64,000 nt of DNA from Wuchereria bancrofti (taxonomy: Eukaryota; Nematoda; Chromadorea; Rhabditida; Onchocercidae), in contig SSBO01000013.1 of the NCBI GenBank assembly GCA_005281725.1, positions 1,424,281-1,488,280 of the forward strand, given 5' to 3'. The translations under genes and the position numbers were made by a program. Under the pieces are notes generated by a model. The model did not search any database. It saw only the letters and a program-made list of their open reading frames with translations, and was not told where the DNA came from. The first letter of the stretch is position 1; every line of letters starts with the position of its first letter. Positions 62,301 through 64,000 of this stretch are shown piece by piece.

Positions 62301-63245
62301 TAACAGACAATACGCTTAACATACGTACAATTGACGTATGTATAATACACTTAACGTACGTAACTAAATTTTACAATATGAGCAATAATTACAATATATA
62401 CACATATCATGAATATTTTTCTTCGTTTTGTCAGTATGGAATAATTGATGAATTTAGAGATAAGTTGAAATATTGATTAATTAGTAATTGACAAATTCAT
62501 GATGAAAAAAGTGATCATTATTAAAAATAAGTATGAAATTAAAATATTAATATTAAATTTACAAACCAATGGAAATCCAATGTGAGCATAGTAAAGTGCT
62601 GATGGATAGGAGCAAAGACGACAATCAAGTAGCCATAATATCATTGGTATTACTGATAAAAGTGTTGACTGAAGTAAAAGTAAAACGATAACTTAAATAA
62701 GTATTAGTAAATAATTATTTTAAAAAATTAAATTATTTTATTTTTAAAATTCAATAAAATTTTATCTTTTAACAAAAAAATATTAAATTAATTAAATAAT
62801 TCATGTCGATTAGCAAAAAAAAAAAATTAAAAATTGTGGTAACAGATAAGCGAATGCTAAATAATGATTATAACTCGCCAAGGAAAATAACTCTGATTGT
62901 AATAGTATAATGGGAAAATTTCTTATTAGCAAAAAAAATTGGAGAAAAATTAAAATCACAAATTTACCATTCAAAATTAAATTTTCGTCTGGATTTTCTT
63001 TTTCCTTTTTTCTAAATCTAAAATTTTGTATGAAAATCTAAAAGTTTATTTCATATATTATAGCTAATTGATACAAAAATAAGTTAAATTTATAGTTTGA
63101 AAAAATATTTAACCAAAAATTTTATAAAATTTTTGAAAAAAAAAACTTACCAGATCGGTAATAGCAAGTAGTATGAGGTAGGTATAAATTATTGAAGATC
63201 GCTTAAATAATGAACGCGTTAATGTTGCTACTGTCATTATGTCAC
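56336..63245 (-). CDS. Class A GPCR, neuropeptide (FMRFamide-receptor-like), 5' incomplete
   Basis: Seven-helix receptor of the rhodopsin class; ligand unknown. Nine exons in consistent phase: 63245-63151, 62668-62567, 61794-61697, 61119-61026, 60567-60343, 59898-59776, 59360-59216, 58847-58808, 56570-56336; about 385 codons. The first visible exon starts in phase 1 inside TM1 (GDIMTVATLTRS), then TM2 (YTYLILLAITDL), the TM3 Cys (RLCSYPS region), and TM3 end SQYMAVCHPF where most receptors have DRY/ERY. TM5 and a basic loop (ITYRNTKKERFQR), TM6 with FFICTIPAAP, TM7 ALNFYFYCLINPN with NPNIR at the NPxxY position. The tail is long, acidic and Thr/Ile-rich (GNDDDNIITTTTSD). HPF after the SQY box and the overall layout recall FMRFamide receptors. 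The N-terminus and start codon lie past the gap at 63694 or outside the window. Confidence 0.85.
57786..57920 (-). other. Hydrophobic open stretch in last GPCR intron
   Basis: After ttctttttag at about 57920 the minus strand stays open for about 45 codons (YAPLIIPLCAATLNLMFYLL and on), rich in Leu, Phe and Pro, ending in TGA. Its phase does not fit the flanking GPCR exons. It may be an alternative 3' exon of something else or chance. No homology recognised. Confidence 0.2.
60153..60338. repeat. 62-bp tandem repeat, three copies
   Basis: Units 60153-60215, 60216-60277 and 60278-60338, each starting ttat(t/c)atgaat(c/t)acttttt and containing ...aaat(t/a)(g/t)..atat..a(a/g)tta(g/a)cac-like strings. 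Located in the GPCR intron between exons 60567-60343 and 59898-59776 and reaching almost to the donor at 60342. Confidence 0.75.
62025..62330. repeat. Left copy of exact 306-bp duplication
   Basis: Identical, base for base as far as I can compare, to 63695-64000. This copy lies in the GPCR intron between exons 62668-62567 and 61794-61697 and is continuous with its surroundings. Confidence 0.95.
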
Positions 63246-63693
63246 CTAAAATAATAATATTATATTATTATTTAATTATTTAATTAATTTAATTGTTATT
63301 TTAAAAAATAAAAAAAATGAAACTGACGAATTAACATGCTAAATCTAATTAAATATTTTTATGCTATCATAAGGGAATCATTGTAATTTTATCAGAATCT
63401 ATTGATTGGTATGCACAAAACAACATTTGCCTTACTACAATTAATTTCTTATTTTATTATAACAATTTTAAATTTTTATTAATTTATTATTTAGATTATT
63501 ATGGTAATATTAAAAAGAATTTCCTAAAAATTTCTTGCATATCATTCATTTCGTCAATTAATTCAAAACATTGAATAATTTAAAGTATAAAATAAATTTA
63601 ATTTCAAAAAAAATGCATCTTATAATTACTCAACTTTTCATTTGTATTAAATTTTGTAACAAATAAAAATTTTTAATATCACTATCCTTTTTT
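63246..63693. other. A+T-rich stretch upstream of first visible GPCR exon
   Basis: Probably intron of the GPCR gene, because the exon starting at 63245 opens in phase 1 within TM1. No further exon seen before the gap. Confidence 0.5.
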
Positions 63694-64000
63694 NAACATT
63701 TCGAAAATTTTTACAATATTTAACAATTCTAAAACTTACAAACTTTTTTTAAGAAAAAATTTCAAAACAACAGCTATAATATTTCTTCCATCTGTGTTCT
63801 CACCACACTCATTTTTTTGAAATTAAATTTTTCTAATTAAATTTTATTCATTTACGAAAAATTTATGTTCATTGCTATCATTAAATTTTATCATTAAATA
63901 ATATTAATATTGTTATTTCTTATTTAAAAAAATGATAAAATGTCATAACAAGCATTGTAATTCAGATATGTAACAGACAATACGCTTAACATACGTACAA
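63694..64000. repeat. Single-N gap followed by exact copy of 62025-62330
   Basis: Position 63694 is the only N in the window. Everything after it, 306 bp, repeats 62025-62330 in the same orientation with an offset of 1,670. The copy runs to the window end and may continue. A one-base gap followed by a perfect repeat of nearby sequence suggests overlapping contigs joined without merging. The true sequence upstream of the GPCR may thus be missing here. Confidence 0.95.

Overview
The window reads as nuclear DNA of a nematode: very A+T-rich, genes cut into many small exons with T-rich TTTCAG-type 3' splice sites, SL-type acceptors a few bases before two start codons, and a full LIN-5/NuMA-type spindle gene. 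Composition and splice style suggest a spirurid/filarial worm, but that is inference. I see no prokaryotic or viral genes, no intact transposon, no rRNA, no tRNA and no CRISPR array. All exon boundaries were worked out by hand from reading frame, splice consensus and phase; no transcript data were used.

Layout. 61-2351 (-): 3' part of an ADAMTS-like secreted metalloprotease, running off the left edge. 6891-8600 (-): NAA50 N-acetyltransferase, complete. 9371-9890 (+): two doubtful short secreted-type ORFs. 9921-20134 (-): a 27-exon coiled-coil gene of about 1,420 codons whose C-terminus resembles the centrosomal protein CEP350. 22460-23732 (+): survivin/BIR-1. 26604-37991 (+): RABGAP1/TBC-11 Rab GAP, 5' end not found. 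40516-46841 (-): ATF6-type ER-stress transcription factor. 48185-53088 (+): LIN-5/NuMA. 56336-63245 (-): class A peptide-type GPCR, 5' incomplete. After a single N at 63694, the last 306 bases repeat 62025-62330 exactly, which is probably an assembly artefact.

Three genes act in centrosome, spindle or chromosome work (CEP350-like, BIR-1, LIN-5). The rest are housekeeping (NAA50, RABGAP1), stress signalling (ATF6), extracellular matrix (ADAMTS) and neuropeptide-type signalling (GPCR). They are not an operon. BIR-1/CEP350-like and LIN-5/ATF6 are head-to-head pairs that could share upstream regions; RABGAP1/ATF6 are tail to tail.

I found no clearly new molecular system. The most useful leads are the CEP350-like nematode protein, a 60-nt intron made almost entirely of a perfect hairpin, the ADAMTS gene without visible zinc-site exons, tandem repeats inside or beside genes, and the terminal duplication.
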